Positions 1 through 8,935 of a stretch of DNA of 64,000 nucleotides are shown here, in pieces. The number at the start of each line of letters is the position of its first letter. Positions within the stretch are counted from its first letter, which is position 1. The notes beneath the pieces are model-generated. The model saw nothing but the letters and a program-made list of their open reading frames with translations, was not told the origin of the DNA and did no database searches. Made by a program: the position numbers and the translations under genes. This stretch comes from Thermolongibacillus altinsuensis (GTDB lineage Bacteria > Bacillota > Bacilli > Bacillales > Anoxybacillaceae), in NCBI RefSeq assembly GCF_004341205.1, contig NZ_SLUL01000003.1, forward strand, positions 1 through 64,000, given 5' to 3'.

Positions 1-81
1 CTTTCCTATTGCCTTTTTTTGGTCATTAATAGGGTATCCAATTTGATTGTGGGGTATACCGCTTCAGCCATGGTTAATTGA
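1..81 (+). CDS. Possible 3' end of an upstream gene (partial)
   Basis: A frame open from base 1 ends at TGA 79-81 and would encode about 26 residues that are hydrophobic at first and end in SAMVN. A rho-independent terminator follows 10 bases later, which fits the tail of a gene running in from the left. The piece is too short to assign a family, and an untranslated tail cannot be excluded. Confidence 0.3.
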   Translation, partial: LSYCLFLVINRVSNLIVGYTASAMVN

Positions 82-90
82 TTTTCACAG

Positions 91-123
91 AAAAAGTACC
101 GTCTTTAGACGGTGCTTTTCTTA
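91..123 (+). terminator. Rho-independent terminator of the upstream unit
   Basis: A hairpin with arms around ACCGTC/GACGGT and a TTTA loop, flanked by A-rich and T-rich tracts. It lies inside the longest possible extension of the next reading frame, so that gene must start downstream of it. Confidence 0.75.
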
Positions 124-148
124 CTCTACAACGATATGGGGGATGGCA

Positions 149-1324
149 TTGAATAGAAGTAAATATGTATTTCAGGCGTTTTATTTTCTCATGTTTTTTA
201 GCTTTGGTTCGCTCTTTCCGCTCTTATCCGTATACTTAAAAGAAGTGGTTGGCTTATCAGGAACGGAAATCGGAATGATTATGTCCATTAGCCCAATTGT
301 GATGATTTTTATTCAGCCGCTTTGGGGAATGGTGAGCGATTATACGCAAAAGCCTGTGCTCATTTTATCGATTTCTTTAATTGGTACAGCGCTTTTCGGT
401 TTGTTGTATTCGTTCGCCCATTCCTATGTTCCGTTGCTTGTAATCGCGGCTTTGTTAGCGGTGATGCAAAGCGGCATTGTTCCGCTTTCTGATAGCATTA
501 CCCTTCATTATGTCCAAAAAGCGAATGAAAATTACGGTTCCATTCGTCTTTGGGGAGCGATTGGATTTGCTGTCGCGGTACCGATTGCTGGTCAGTTAGC
601 GGAATGGTTTCAACTTCGTTTCATCTTTTATCTCTTTTTCTTGCTTTTACTTGTTTCGAGTTTACTAGCATGGAAGTTGCCAAAGGAGCAGTCCAATACC
701 AAAGCGAATATTCGTCAGGGAATAAGAGAACTTGCTCGCATTCCTTCTTTTCTTTTATTTTTGTTCACAACCTTTCTCGTCTTCGGGCCTATTTATGCGA
801 ATAATTTTTATTTTGGTGTTCTTATTACGGATCTCGGCGGAACATTAGCAGGAGTCGGTTTTGCCTTTTTGCTGGCCGCAGGAAGCGAAGCGCCGTTTAT
901 GAAATTTGCTGATTCGATTATTCGGCGTTATGGAATGATGAATGTGCTGCTGATTGCGTCTATTCTTGCTTGTTTACGTTGGCTTCTTTACTTTTTTGAA
1001 CCGCCTCTTAGCGTTGTTTATGCGACAACAATTGTTCAAGGAGCTTCAGTCGGTTTATTTATTCCGGCCGCATTGCAATATGTGCGTGATTTGACTCCGG
1101 AGCATGTACGCACAACCGCCGTTTCGCTCTATTCGACAGTTGGAAACGGCCTTGGCAGTTGGTTTTGTACGTTTGTCGGCGGCTATATTTTTGAGCATTT
1201 TAGCATTGAGCACGTTTATTTATTTTTTGCTGTTTTAACATTGGTAGGCATTATAATATTCGCATGGCAAGCTCGAAAAAATCGTTGTCATGTTAAGATG
1301 AAATTTGATACAATTAGGAAATAA
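149..1324 (+). CDS. MFS transporter, HcaT/LacY-like (MFS_1_like)
   Basis: Integral membrane transporter of about 391 residues with roughly 12 hydrophobic segments. The N-terminal part, with FGSLFPLLSVYLKE and then WGMVSDYTQKP (the loop 2-3 signature), resembles the 3-phenylpropionate/nucleoside-proton symporter branch that includes B. subtilis YwbF. Substrate cannot be told from sequence. The start chosen is TTG 149, because the only good Shine-Dalgarno (GGGGG, 138-142) sits six bases before it; ATG 143 is in frame but too close to that site. A terminator at 91-123 rules out more upstream starts. thpR follows 28 bases later with no terminator between, so the two may be cotranscribed. Confidence 0.8.
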   Translation: MNRSKYVFQAFYFLMFFSFGSLFPLLSVYLKEVVGLSGTEIGMIMSISPIVMIFIQPLWGMVSDYTQKPVLILSISLIGTALFGLLYSFAHSYVPLLVIAALLAVMQSGIVPLSDSITLHYVQKANENYGSIRLWGAIGFAVAVPIAGQLAEWFQLRFIFYLFFLLLLVSSLLAWKLPKEQSNTKANIRQGIRELARIPSFLLFLFTTFLVFGPIYANNFYFGVLITDLGGTLAGVGFAFLLAAGSEAPFMKFADSIIRRYGMMNVLLIASILACLRWLLYFFEPPLSVVYATTIVQGASVGLFIPAALQYVRDLTPEHVRTTAVSLYSTVGNGLGSWFCTFVGGYIFEHFSIEHVYLFFAVLTLVGIIIFAWQARKNRCHVKMKFDTIRK

Positions 1325-1352
1325 TTTCTAATCCTTTGAGAGGATGGTGAGA

Positions 1353-1892
1353 ATGCTTAAGCGCCATTATTTTTTGGCGGTTTCCATACCCGATGATGTA
1401 AAAGAACGATTAGGGCAATTCGCTCGGCAACTTGAAGCGCCATTTAAAACATGGGTTTATCCGCAAGATTATCACATCACACTTGCTTTTTTAGGCAGTG
1501 CTTCGAAAGAGCAATTGCAACAGGTGAGTAAAAATGTTTCGGAAATCGTCAAAAGACATGAAAAGTTCTCGCTTGAGTTGAGCAACCTTCATTCGTTTGG
1601 TTCGCGTATTTTATGGTATGGGGTTCACCATGAAGAACGGCTTTTTCAACTTCAAAAAGATGTATATGAAGCTTGTAAAAAAGTTGGGTTTTCGTTAGAT
1701 GAGCGACCATTTACTCCTCATATTACATTGGCGCGAAAGTGGATGGGGGAGTCATCGATTGAAAACGATTTATTCAGAGAAAAAATAAGGGAAACGATTC
1801 GCTTTGCCGTAACAGAGGTTGTACTGTATGAAACCCATTTAGACAAATTGCCGAAGTACAAACCGCTCATACGTTTTTCTCTCTCAGATTAA
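1353..1892 (+). CDS. thpR: RNA 2',3'-cyclic 3'-phosphodiesterase (2'-5' RNA ligase family)
   Basis: Two-histidine phosphoesterase of about 179 residues, the YtlP/ThpR family. The two HxT motifs are visible: HITLAFLG at residue 41 and HITLAR at residue 123. They form the bipartite active site that opens 2',3'-cyclic phosphates on RNA; ligase activity has been described in vitro for relatives, but the physiological role is unclear. ATG 1353 is preferred because the Shine-Dalgarno GAGAGG (1338-1343) is nine bases upstream; ATG 1344 abuts it. Likely a soluble cytoplasmic protein. It matches the B. subtilis ytlP position, just before ytlQ. Confidence 0.88.
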   Translation: MLKRHYFLAVSIPDDVKERLGQFARQLEAPFKTWVYPQDYHITLAFLGSASKEQLQQVSKNVSEIVKRHEKFSLELSNLHSFGSRILWYGVHHEERLFQLQKDVYEACKKVGFSLDERPFTPHITLARKWMGESSIENDLFREKIRETIRFAVTEVVLYETHLDKLPKYKPLIRFSLSD

Positions 1893-1942
1893 AGTGAGGA
1901 AAACAGTGGGTGAAGAAATTCGTTTTCACGTTTTTGCAAATA

Positions 1943-2162
1943 TATAGATTCAAGTTGAGTTTCCGACATATCTCATCATGAATAGAAGACTACTTTTCTG
2001 CCATAGGCGGCAAGATTTTTCTTGCCGCCCCGGCATGCTAGAAGCATGCCGATTCCGAACGTAAAACGCATGACAGACAAATTCATTTGTCTGATGGCGT
2101 TTTCGTTCGGAGAAGTGGCAGAAAAGCTTGTTTATGTCGAAAAATTAAACTTATCATATATA
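1943..2162 (+). repeat. Palindromic structured repeat, copy 1 (full-length form)
   Basis: A 220-base element between thpR and ytlQ. Its ends (1941-1970 and 2133-2162) are imperfect inverted repeats, sharing TATA and TCGACATA or CCGACATA. Inside, CTTTTCTGCCA (1993-2003) pairs with TGGCAGAAAAG (2116-2126). That stem encloses three hairpins: GGCGGCAAG/CTTGCCGCC (2007-2029), CGGCATGC/GCATGCCG (2031-2051), and a long one from CCGAACG (2055) to CGTTCGG (2110) with an inner CAGACAAAT/ATTTGTCTG. Most of this recurs at 52315-52457, and part at 8936-9010. No transposase is encoded. It could be a MITE-like element or a repeated structured RNA. Confidence 0.85.
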
Positions 2163-2386
2163 GGAAGATTAGATCGGCACGGTCATTCAGCATTTTTGCT
2201 CGCTTATTGGTTGAACTTAGAACCGAGCGTCATCCGATCGCTCACTCCAAAGTGACATCCCCAGCGGCGATGACGTTAAGCGCTGTCTTTGCGGCGCTTC
2301 TTTGTCCGTTGTTGCTTCTATTGTAGAACGAAATTCAGTCGACTATTATTGAATGTGTACGGACTTGTGTTGTTGGAGGAATGCTT
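2163..2386. other. Non-coding stretch upstream of ytlQ
   Basis: Between the repeat and ytlQ. Short frames run through it (one ends at 2255, another at 2326), but they begin inside the repeat, lack ribosome binding sites and resemble no known protein. A minor hairpin AGCGC/GCGCT lies near 2280-2298. No promoter could be named with confidence. Confidence 0.4.
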
Positions 2387-3340
2387 GTGGGACAGCTCAT
2401 TAAACTTCAAGATTATATTTCGCGCTATGAATTAGACGTTTATCATTATCCGAGCGAGTTTATTCGATTAAAGAAAAAGCAATGGGAACGGGTGAAGCAA
2501 GCATGGGAAAGCAGTCAACTTTCCGCTTCCATGCAACAAGTCGATTCGTGGAAATGGATGGAACAAGAAACTTCGCTTTTTTCTAAAATCAAAAATTTAT
2601 GGAAAAGATCAAATGAAGAAATTGAAGAACAGAGCAATGAAGAAAAAGAGGGCGAATTTTCTTTTACTTTCACAACGGAGCCAAAGTCAATCGAAGATTT
2701 AAAATTTTTATTTCTAGAGAAATTGTTTCGTTTGCAAATTCGTTGGGCGAGTTCGACGTTGACGGAAGAATCGCTCGTCGATCAAAAATATTATTACGAT
2801 CCTTACTTAAAATACTTTTTGCAGCGCTTTCCTGATACGTATTTGTGCATGTATAAGCCAATTTTTTTATTAAAAAAGGCACCTGTAGAATTAGAAACGA
2901 TTTTAATTAGTCCGACGACGACATGGTGCTTAACCTTTGTCGAAGGGCGAAAGGATAACATTATTGTTGGTTCGGCGGATCGTTTTTGGACGGAAATGAT
3001 CAATGATCAAGAAAGGAAGATGTTGAATCCGCTTCTTGCTCTTAACCGAACAGAAAAAATTGTCAAAAAAATATACGAACATTTTGCGATTGATATGCCT
3101 GTAAAAAAGGTTATTATCAATCGTCAAGGGTACATTGAATATCGCTATGCACCAAGCGATTTGGAAATCATCGATCGGCGCAATTATGACATGTGGTTTT
3201 CTTCGCTTCGCCAGCTGACTTTGCCGCTGAAACATGTGCAATTAAAAGCGGCACAAGCGCTTTTGCACTATTGTGATGCTCACTATTATGACAGAATCGA
3301 ATGGGAAGAAGTTGAAGAGGAAGAAGAGGCTGATTCGTGA
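2387..3340 (+). CDS. ytlQ: Conserved protein YtlQ, function unknown
   Basis: Soluble, charged protein of about 317 residues beginning MGQLIKLQDYISRYELD and ending in a glutamate-rich tail (EEVEEEEEADS). It is placed as YtlQ by position between thpR (ytlP) and amyX and by its opening sequence. No catalytic motif, signal peptide or membrane segment is visible; residues about 65-90 are also highly acidic. GTG 2387 is chosen because GGAGGA (2375-2380) lies six bases upstream, whereas it touches ATG 2381. A terminator hairpin overlaps the last codons. Function is unknown. Confidence 0.8.
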   Translation: MGQLIKLQDYISRYELDVYHYPSEFIRLKKKQWERVKQAWESSQLSASMQQVDSWKWMEQETSLFSKIKNLWKRSNEEIEEQSNEEKEGEFSFTFTTEPKSIEDLKFLFLEKLFRLQIRWASSTLTEESLVDQKYYYDPYLKYFLQRFPDTYLCMYKPIFLLKKAPVELETILISPTTTWCLTFVEGRKDNIIVGSADRFWTEMINDQERKMLNPLLALNRTEKIVKKIYEHFAIDMPVKKVIINRQGYIEYRYAPSDLEIIDRRNYDMWFSSLRQLTLPLKHVQLKAAQALLHYCDAHYYDRIEWEEVEEEEEADS

Positions 3341-3363
3341 AAAGAGGAATCAGCCCTTTTTTT
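3328..3363 (+). terminator. Rho-independent terminator after ytlQ
   Basis: Stem GGCTGATTC/GAATCAGCC followed by seven T. It overlaps the ytlQ stop codon. Confidence 0.9.
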
Positions 3364-3481
3364 ACATCATGTTTTGTTTTTGAGTTTGATGGCATAATAA
3401 ATAACCAATGAATGAAGGCGAAGGGGGATACATTTTACATTGAGCAACATCGACAATCCTGTCTAAGGTGGTGAAAAATAC

Positions 3482-5635
3482 ATGCTGCAAGTGAAGCGCA
3501 CATTTGAAGCCTATTTAGATGAAATGGATCTTATTACCATTTTATTGCCGAAAAAGGCGTTTCAAGAAGAGGTCAGTACGTTTACATTGGAAGATGAAGA
3601 AAAAAACATATATCATTTAACAATTTGTGCTCAAAACGAGTTTTCGCAGTTTATCAAATATCAATGTCCCGTACCGTTTATGATCGATATTGGCAAAAAG
3701 CATATCGTGTATGAACCGGGGGGAAAACAAACGGATTTGCAAATTGGTGCGGTCATGCGCACGGAGCTTTTTGATCAACTTTATTATTACGATGGGAACG
3801 ATTTAGGTGCGATTTATCGACCTGAGTGTACGATATTTAAACTTTGGGCACCAACAGCAACCGAAGTGTATGTAAAAATCATAGATCCGCATGCAAAAGC
3901 CGAAACGAAACATGCGATGCACCGAAAGGAAAAGGGGATTTGGGAACTTTCGGTTCAAGGCGATTTGGAGCGAATGTATTACACGTATCTTGTTTGTGTA
4001 AACCTTGTGTGGCGTGAAGCGGTTGATCCTTACGCTAAAGCAGTGTCGATCAATGGAGAATACGGTGTCATTGTCGATTTAGAAAAAACAAAAATAAACA
4101 AACCAACGATGCCCCTGCTCACTTCCCCGACCGATGCGATTATTTACGAAATGCATATACGCGATTTTACAATTCATCCCGAGAGTGGTGTGCACAAGAA
4201 AGGAAAATATTTAGGTCTTACTGAGGAAGGAACGATCGGAGCGAATGGAACGACGACAGGACTCGCTTATTTAAAGCAATTAGGAGTGACGCATGTTCAG
4301 TTGATGCCGGTTCAAGATTTTGGAGGTGTCGATGAACAACAGCCGGAAACTGCATACAATTGGGGCTATAATCCGATTCATTATCATGTTCCAGAAGGAA
4401 GCTATGCAACCGATCCCGATGATCCATACGCACGCATCATCGAATTAAAAAAAGCGATTCATACATTGCAAAAGCAAGGAATTCGCGTCATTTTGGATGT
4501 TGTGTATAACCATGTGTATATTCGCGAAATGTCTTCGTTTGAAAAGATTGTCCCTGGTTATTATTTTCGTTATGATGCTCACGGAATGCCAGCCAATGGT
4601 ACAGGAGTGGGGAATGATATCGCTTCAGAGCGAAAAATGGTTCGGAAGTTCATTGTGGATTCCATTCGTTTTTGGCTGACGGAATACGGTGTGGATGGTT
4701 TCCGATTTGATTTAATGGGAATTTTAGATATTGAAACAATGAATAGCATTCGCCGTGCCGTTGATGCGATCGATTCGTCCGTTCTTTTATTCGGAGAAGG
4801 ATGGGACTTGCCGACCCCGCTTCCGCATGAACAAAAAGCAACGATCACGAATGCGACATTCATGCCGCGCATCGCCCATTTTAATGATCGATTTCGCGAT
4901 AGTGTGAAAGGGAATACGTTTCAACCGCTCGACCGTGGCTTTGCGCTTGGGGGCGATCAATACAATGAAATTGTAAAACAGGTCATTATCGGAAGTGTCT
5001 ACATCGATGAAACGAGAAAAGGTTGGTTTGATGAACCGATTCAAACGATTAACTATGTTGAGTGTCATGATAATCATACGTTTTGGGATAAAATGAAGAT
5101 CGCCAATGCCGATGAAAGCGAAGAAATAAGAAAAAAGAGACAAAAGTTAGCGACGTCTATTGTTTTATTGGCGCAAGGGATTCCTTTTTTGCATAGCGGT
5201 CAAGAATTTTATCGCACAAAACGTGGCATTGAAAATAGCTATAATGCTCCAGATGAGATTAATCGAATCGATTGGCAGCGAAAAAGCGAATGTGAAGAAG
5301 ATGTGTGCTATATAGCTGGATTGATTGCCTTAAGAAAAAAGCATGGCGCTTTTCGTTTTCGTACGGCTGGTGAGATTCGCCGGCATGTAAATTTTTTTGA
5401 TGATGTCCCTCGTTCCATGATTGCCTATCAACTTGCCGATATTGATGCATACGGCCCTTGGAAACAGATCATTGTCATCCATCATAATAAAGAAGAAAAA
5501 AGAATGTTTTCTCTCCCTGATGGTCAATGGAGTGTTGTGTGTGATTCTCAACAAAGCGGCGTAGACGAACGGTATTCACTGTCTCAATTTATTGAAATAA
5601 ATGGAATTGGTACATGGGTGTTAATTCGAGGTTGA
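3482..5635 (+). CDS. amyX: Type I pullulanase, cytoplasmic
   Basis: Debranching enzyme of 717 residues that hydrolyses alpha-1,6 links in pullulan, glycogen- or starch-derived dextrins. There is no signal peptide, so it acts inside the cell. An N-terminal region is followed by a CBM48-like module (about 110-200) and the GH13 barrel. The pullulanase motif YNWGYNP starts at residue 292, followed by VILDVVYNHV. The catalytic set is visible: nucleophile D410 in GFRFDLMG, acid/base E439 in FGEGWDL and D530 in ECHDNHTF. The Shine-Dalgarno AAGGTGGTG is well placed before ATG 3482. Terminators on both sides suggest a single-gene unit. Confidence 0.96.
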   Translation: MLQVKRTFEAYLDEMDLITILLPKKAFQEEVSTFTLEDEEKNIYHLTICAQNEFSQFIKYQCPVPFMIDIGKKHIVYEPGGKQTDLQIGAVMRTELFDQLYYYDGNDLGAIYRPECTIFKLWAPTATEVYVKIIDPHAKAETKHAMHRKEKGIWELSVQGDLERMYYTYLVCVNLVWREAVDPYAKAVSINGEYGVIVDLEKTKINKPTMPLLTSPTDAIIYEMHIRDFTIHPESGVHKKGKYLGLTEEGTIGANGTTTGLAYLKQLGVTHVQLMPVQDFGGVDEQQPETAYNWGYNPIHYHVPEGSYATDPDDPYARIIELKKAIHTLQKQGIRVILDVVYNHVYIREMSSFEKIVPGYYFRYDAHGMPANGTGVGNDIASERKMVRKFIVDSIRFWLTEYGVDGFRFDLMGILDIETMNSIRRAVDAIDSSVLLFGEGWDLPTPLPHEQKATITNATFMPRIAHFNDRFRDSVKGNTFQPLDRGFALGGDQYNEIVKQVIIGSVYIDETRKGWFDEPIQTINYVECHDNHTFWDKMKIANADESEEIRKKRQKLATSIVLLAQGIPFLHSGQEFYRTKRGIENSYNAPDEINRIDWQRKSECEEDVCYIAGLIALRKKHGAFRFRTAGEIRRHVNFFDDVPRSMIAYQLADIDAYGPWKQIIVIHHNKEEKRMFSLPDGQWSVVCDSQQSGVDERYSLSQFIEINGIGTWVLIRG

Positions 5636-5665
5636 CGAAGAAACGATGAGAAAGATAAAATCTAG

Positions 5666-5716
5666 TAAGACAGCAATTGTCTGAAATAAAAATTCAGGGG
5701 GAGCTGTCTTTTTATT
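5666..5716 (+). terminator. Terminator after amyX
   Basis: Stem AAGACAGC (5667-5674) / GCTGTCTT (5703-5710) with a long loop and a T-rich tail (TTTTTATTTT). Confidence 0.7.
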
Positions 5717-5742
5717 TTGACTAAGTCGAAAGGTGAGCTCAC

Positions 5743-6522
5743 TTGGAACAGTTACTAGGTAAGGAGTGGGAAATAATCCCTGCTGGCGGTGCCACTGGGG
5801 ATGCATATATTGCACGTCATGAAGGGAAAAAGCTGTTTTTGAAGCGAAATTCATCTCCGTTTCTTGCCGTTTTATCGGCCGAAGGAATTGTTCCAAAATT
5901 GATTTGGACGAAGCGAATGGAAAACGGTGATGTCATTACAGCGCAGCAATGGTTAAACGCCCGGGAACTAAAACCGCATGATATGAACAGTGAGCGAGTG
6001 GCGCAATTGTTGCGAAAAATTCATGAGTCAAATGAGCTTTTGGCGATGATGAAACGGTTAGGAAAGAAACCGCTTTTGCCAGAAGCGATGCTTGATGAGT
6101 TAAAAAGAAAAATTTCGAATGATTTATTGCATCTTCCACTTATTTCGCAAGCGTTCGATTTTTTAGAGCGATATGTATCACATATTTCATTTGATCGTAA
6201 AGTTGTTTGTCATTGTGACATTAATCATAATAATTGGCTCTTAACGGATGATGAACAGCTCTATTTAATTGATTGGGATGGAGCCATGATTGCCGATCCT
6301 GCGATTGATATCGGGATGTTGCTTTATGCCTACATTCCGCGCGAACAGTGGGGACAATGGTTAGAATTGTACGGATTACAGCTTGATGAACAGCTTCACT
6401 TGCGCATGAAGTGGTATGCGATTGCGCAAACGATTACGTTGCTCATTTGGTATGAGCAGCGCAACGTAGAAAAGGAAATGAAGCAATCGCTACATTTCCT
6501 TGAAAAAGTGCTGACGGAATAA
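5743..6522 (+). CDS. ytmP: Aminoglycoside/choline kinase-like phosphotransferase YtmP
   Basis: Protein-kinase-fold phosphotransferase of 259 residues (APH/ChoK family). The catalytic loop HCDINHNNW carries D159, and the metal-binding DWDG starts at D177. The N-terminal glycine-rich stretch PAGGATGDAY is the likely nucleotide loop, followed by a lysine in KKLFLKR. The natural substrate of YtmP is not known; there is no sign that it is a resistance enzyme. TTG 5743 follows AAAGGTGAG at suitable spacing. It converges tail-to-tail with ytzH, one base apart. Confidence 0.85.
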   Translation: MEQLLGKEWEIIPAGGATGDAYIARHEGKKLFLKRNSSPFLAVLSAEGIVPKLIWTKRMENGDVITAQQWLNARELKPHDMNSERVAQLLRKIHESNELLAMMKRLGKKPLLPEAMLDELKRKISNDLLHLPLISQAFDFLERYVSHISFDRKVVCHCDINHNNWLLTDDEQLYLIDWDGAMIADPAIDIGMLLYAYIPREQWGQWLELYGLQLDEQLHLRMKWYAIAQTITLLIWYEQRNVEKEMKQSLHFLEKVLTE

Positions 6523-6523
6523 C

Positions 6524-6793
6524 TTATGTCAGTTCATTCATCCATTCTGCTAATTGCTGTTCGTGTTCTTCAATGTGTGACGACAGATCGGTTGCATTTT
6601 TTCCGTTTTGGCTATAGGTATAGATGTCAGATAGCGTGTTTTTCAAGCGGGAATGAACAGCATCATTGGCCAGCAATGATTTAGCAAGCCGTCCAATTTG
6701 CTCGCATTCTGATACAGTTCCTAACCGATCGGCTTGATGATCAGATAACAGATCCTTTAAAACAATTAGTTGATGTTCGTGGTTAATCGTCAT
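6524..6793 (-). CDS. ytzH: Small conserved protein YtzH
   Basis: Protein of about 89 residues beginning MTINHEHQLIVLKDLLSDHQ, helical and soluble, with no catalytic motif. It matches YtzH by size and by its position between ytmP and trmB on the opposite strand. The start at 6793 is preferred over 6829 because GGGGAG lies six bases upstream. It is divergent from trmB. Function unknown. Confidence 0.8.
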   Translation of the reverse strand: MTINHEHQLIVLKDLLSDHQADRLGTVSECEQIGRLAKSLLANDAVHSRLKNTLSDIYTYSQNGKNATDLSSHIEEHEQQLAEWMNELT

Positions 6794-6867
6794 GTGCTTC
6801 TCCCCTTTTTTTATTATTAATATAAGCATTGAAGCCCTTTTTATACGAGAGAAATGGAGGTAGAGAC

Positions 6868-7518
6868 GTGCGTCTTAGAAATAAGCCGTGGGCTAAAGAT
6901 AAGATTGCTGCTTATCCGCAATACGTCATTCCGAATCCGGAGCAATATAAAGGAAGATGGAATGAATTATTCGGAAACGATCATCCGATTCATATTGAAA
7001 TCGGAACAGGAAAAGGAAGATTTATTACCGAAATGGCAAAAGCTCATCCTGACGTGAACTACATCGGGATTGAGCTGTATAAAAGCGTGATTGTTTCAGC
7101 GTTAGATAAATTAATTGAAAACGATTTGCCGAATTTACGTTTGTTAAATGTGAATGCGAAAGATTTGATGAATATTTTTGCTAAAGGGGAAGTGGAGCGC
7201 ATTTACTTAAACTTCTCTGATCCATGGCCAAAAAAACGCCATGAAAAGCGGCGCTTGACGTATAAAACGTTTTTAGAACTATATGAAAACATCCTTGTTG
7301 ATGAAGGAGAAATCCATTTTAAAACGGATAATCAAGGATTGTTTGAGTATTCATTAGTGAGCTTTTCGCAATATGGACTCGTTTTGCAAAACGTAAGCCT
7401 TGATTTGCACAATAGCGATTTTGAAGGAAATATTATGACAGAATACGAACAAAAGTTTGCAGAGAAAGGAAATCGCATTTATCGCTGTGAAGCGAAGTAC
7501 CGTAAACCCATGCAATAA
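6868..7518 (+). CDS. trmB: tRNA (guanine-N7-)-methyltransferase
   Basis: SAM-dependent enzyme of about 216 residues that methylates G46 in the tRNA variable loop. The SAM-binding motif [12 protein letters not shown], the following acidic strand YIGIELYKS, and the family signature [16 protein letters not shown] are all present. GTG 6868 is chosen because ATGGAGG (6854-6860) lies seven bases upstream, and the resulting length agrees with B. subtilis TrmB; upstream ATG 6829 lacks a site. A terminator follows directly. Confidence 0.96.
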   Translation: MRLRNKPWAKDKIAAYPQYVIPNPEQYKGRWNELFGNDHPIHIEIGTGKGRFITEMAKAHPDVNYIGIELYKSVIVSALDKLIENDLPNLRLLNVNAKDLMNIFAKGEVERIYLNFSDPWPKKRHEKRRLTYKTFLELYENILVDEGEIHFKTDNQGLFEYSLVSFSQYGLVLQNVSLDLHNSDFEGNIMTEYEQKFAEKGNRIYRCEAKYRKPMQ

Positions 7519-7540
7519 TGGAGCATGGGTTATTTTTCTT
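7506..7540 (+). terminator. Terminator after trmB
   Basis: Stem CCCATGC/GCATGGG, overlapping the stop codon, followed by TTATTTTTCTTTT. Confidence 0.85.
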
Positions 7541-7598
7541 TTCTGAATATTCTTGAAATGTTACAATATACGTGATGACGGAGATGGGGGAGAGAGAA

Positions 7599-8438
7599 GT
7601 GGAGCAATTAAAAATTGGCGATGTAACGGTTACATGGTTAAACGGAGGGGAGATCCATTTAGATGGAGGAGCCATGTTTGGAGTCGTCCCCAAGATGCTT
7701 TGGTCAAAAAAATATCCTTGCAACGAAAACAATCAAATTAAGTTGCGGACCGATCCTCTGCTTGTACAAGTGGATGGAAAAAATATATTGATTGAGTCAG
7801 GGATTGGACGTGGAAAGTTAAACGAGAAACAAAAGCGAAACTTTGGAGTGACAGAAGAAGCAGAGCTGGACCGATCGCTTTCACAGCTTGGTTTAACAGT
7901 GAATGATATTGATTTTGTGTTAATGACACACCTTCATTTTGATCATGCATGCGGATTAACAAAATGGGAGAATGACAAGCTGGTCTCGGCGTTTCCAAAT
8001 GCTCACATCATCGCGTCCGAAATCGAGTGGAATGAAATGCGCAATCCGAACATTCGCTCGCGCAACACGTATTGGAGGGAAAACTGGGAGCCAATCGTCG
8101 AGCAAGTCAAAACGTTTACGGAAGAAATGGAAGTCATTTCAGGCGTGAAAATGGTTCATACGGGCGGACATAGCGATGGGCATGCGATTGCCGTGATTGA
8201 ATCAGCCGGGGAAACGCTTCTTCATTTAGGAGATTTACTGCCGACGCATGCACATCAAAACGTGCTATGGGTAATGGCGTATGACGACTATCCGATGACA
8301 TCGATTTTTGCCAAGCAAAAATGGTTAGCTTACGGAATTGAGCAGCAAGCTTGGTTTACGTTTTATCACGATGCATATGATCGAGCGATTAAATGGAATG
8401 AGCGATGGGAAATAGTCGATATCGTGAAAAAGCAATGA
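7599..8438 (+). CDS. ytnP: MBL-fold lactonase YtnP
   Basis: Metallo-beta-lactamase-fold hydrolase of about 279 residues, related to AiiA-type lactonases; B. subtilis YtnP opens N-acyl-homoserine lactones and affects Streptomyces signalling. Zinc ligands are visible: HLHFDH at residues 111-116, the His of GHSDGH, and the Asp/His of [14 protein letters not shown] 7599 is chosen because the GGGGGAG track sits about six bases before it, and the product then starts [17 protein letters not shown] like the family; upstream ATG codons lack a site. A terminator shared with ytzB follows. The physiological substrate here is inferred only from the family. Confidence 0.88.
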   Translation: MEQLKIGDVTVTWLNGGEIHLDGGAMFGVVPKMLWSKKYPCNENNQIKLRTDPLLVQVDGKNILIESGIGRGKLNEKQKRNFGVTEEAELDRSLSQLGLTVNDIDFVLMTHLHFDHACGLTKWENDKLVSAFPNAHIIASEIEWNEMRNPNIRSRNTYWRENWEPIVEQVKTFTEEMEVISGVKMVHTGGHSDGHAIAVIESAGETLLHLGDLLPTHAHQNVLWVMAYDDYPMTSIFAKQKWLAYGIEQQAWFTFYHDAYDRAIKWNERWEIVDIVKKQ

Positions 8439-8466
8439 AAAAAGCCCTGAGTCGGGCTTTTTTATA
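8439..8466. terminator. Bidirectional terminator between ytnP and ytzB
   Basis: Stem AAAGCCC/GGGCTTT with A and T tracts on both sides, placed between two convergent genes. Confidence 0.9.
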
Positions 8467-8770
8467 ATTTGCGGGTTTCAATGATCGTTCCTGTATAAGC
8501 GTCCATAATGAATTCGTGCGCTTCTGTTTCCGAGTTGTTTGTTTTTGTAATTCCGCCTCGATACACTTGATATGATAAACCATCTTTGTCGAATGAGTCG
8601 ACGTTCGTTTGAATCCACGAACCGCTAATGTTTCCGCTTTTTTTAAATGCTTCTTTCGCGATTTGGAGCGCTTGGTCTGATGGAATGACTGTCTGCTTTC
8701 GCCACTGTTCTAGCGCATAAGCGGCCGCAAAGCCGACAGCGATGCCTGTGATAAATTTTTTCCAACTCAT
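8462..8770 (-). CDS. ytzB: PepSY-like membrane-anchored protein YtzB
   Basis: Protein of 102 residues with an N-terminal hydrophobic segment (FITGIAVGFAAAYALEQW, about 6-22) and a PepSY-type domain (IAKEAFKKSG, then YQVYRGG and the terminal FIMDAYTGTIIE). PepSY domains are often inhibitors of secreted peptidases or sensor modules; no partner peptidase adjoins it. The domain probably faces outward. Shine-Dalgarno CGGAGGAATC lies just before the start. Confidence 0.82.
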   Translation of the reverse strand: MSWKKFITGIAVGFAAAYALEQWRKQTVIPSDQALQIAKEAFKKSGNISGSWIQTNVDSFDKDGLSYQVYRGGITKTNNSETEAHEFIMDAYTGTIIETRKL

Positions 8771-8935
8771 TTTGATTCCTCCGCTTTTTCTTTATAGTAT
8801 ACCTAATTGTCGGAGTGGAAACCATGAGTAAAATTCGATAAAATGACAAATAGCACACGAGTGTTGATGATCCATTATTTTACTACTAAAGGACGAATGA
8901 TGGCGATAAAATAAGCTTGTGCAGGAATATATATT

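Noticed and set aside
2022-2326. Two overlapping frames of 77 and 79 codons downstream of thpR
   Set aside because: They begin inside the palindromic repeat, lack ribosome binding sites and have no protein-like composition.
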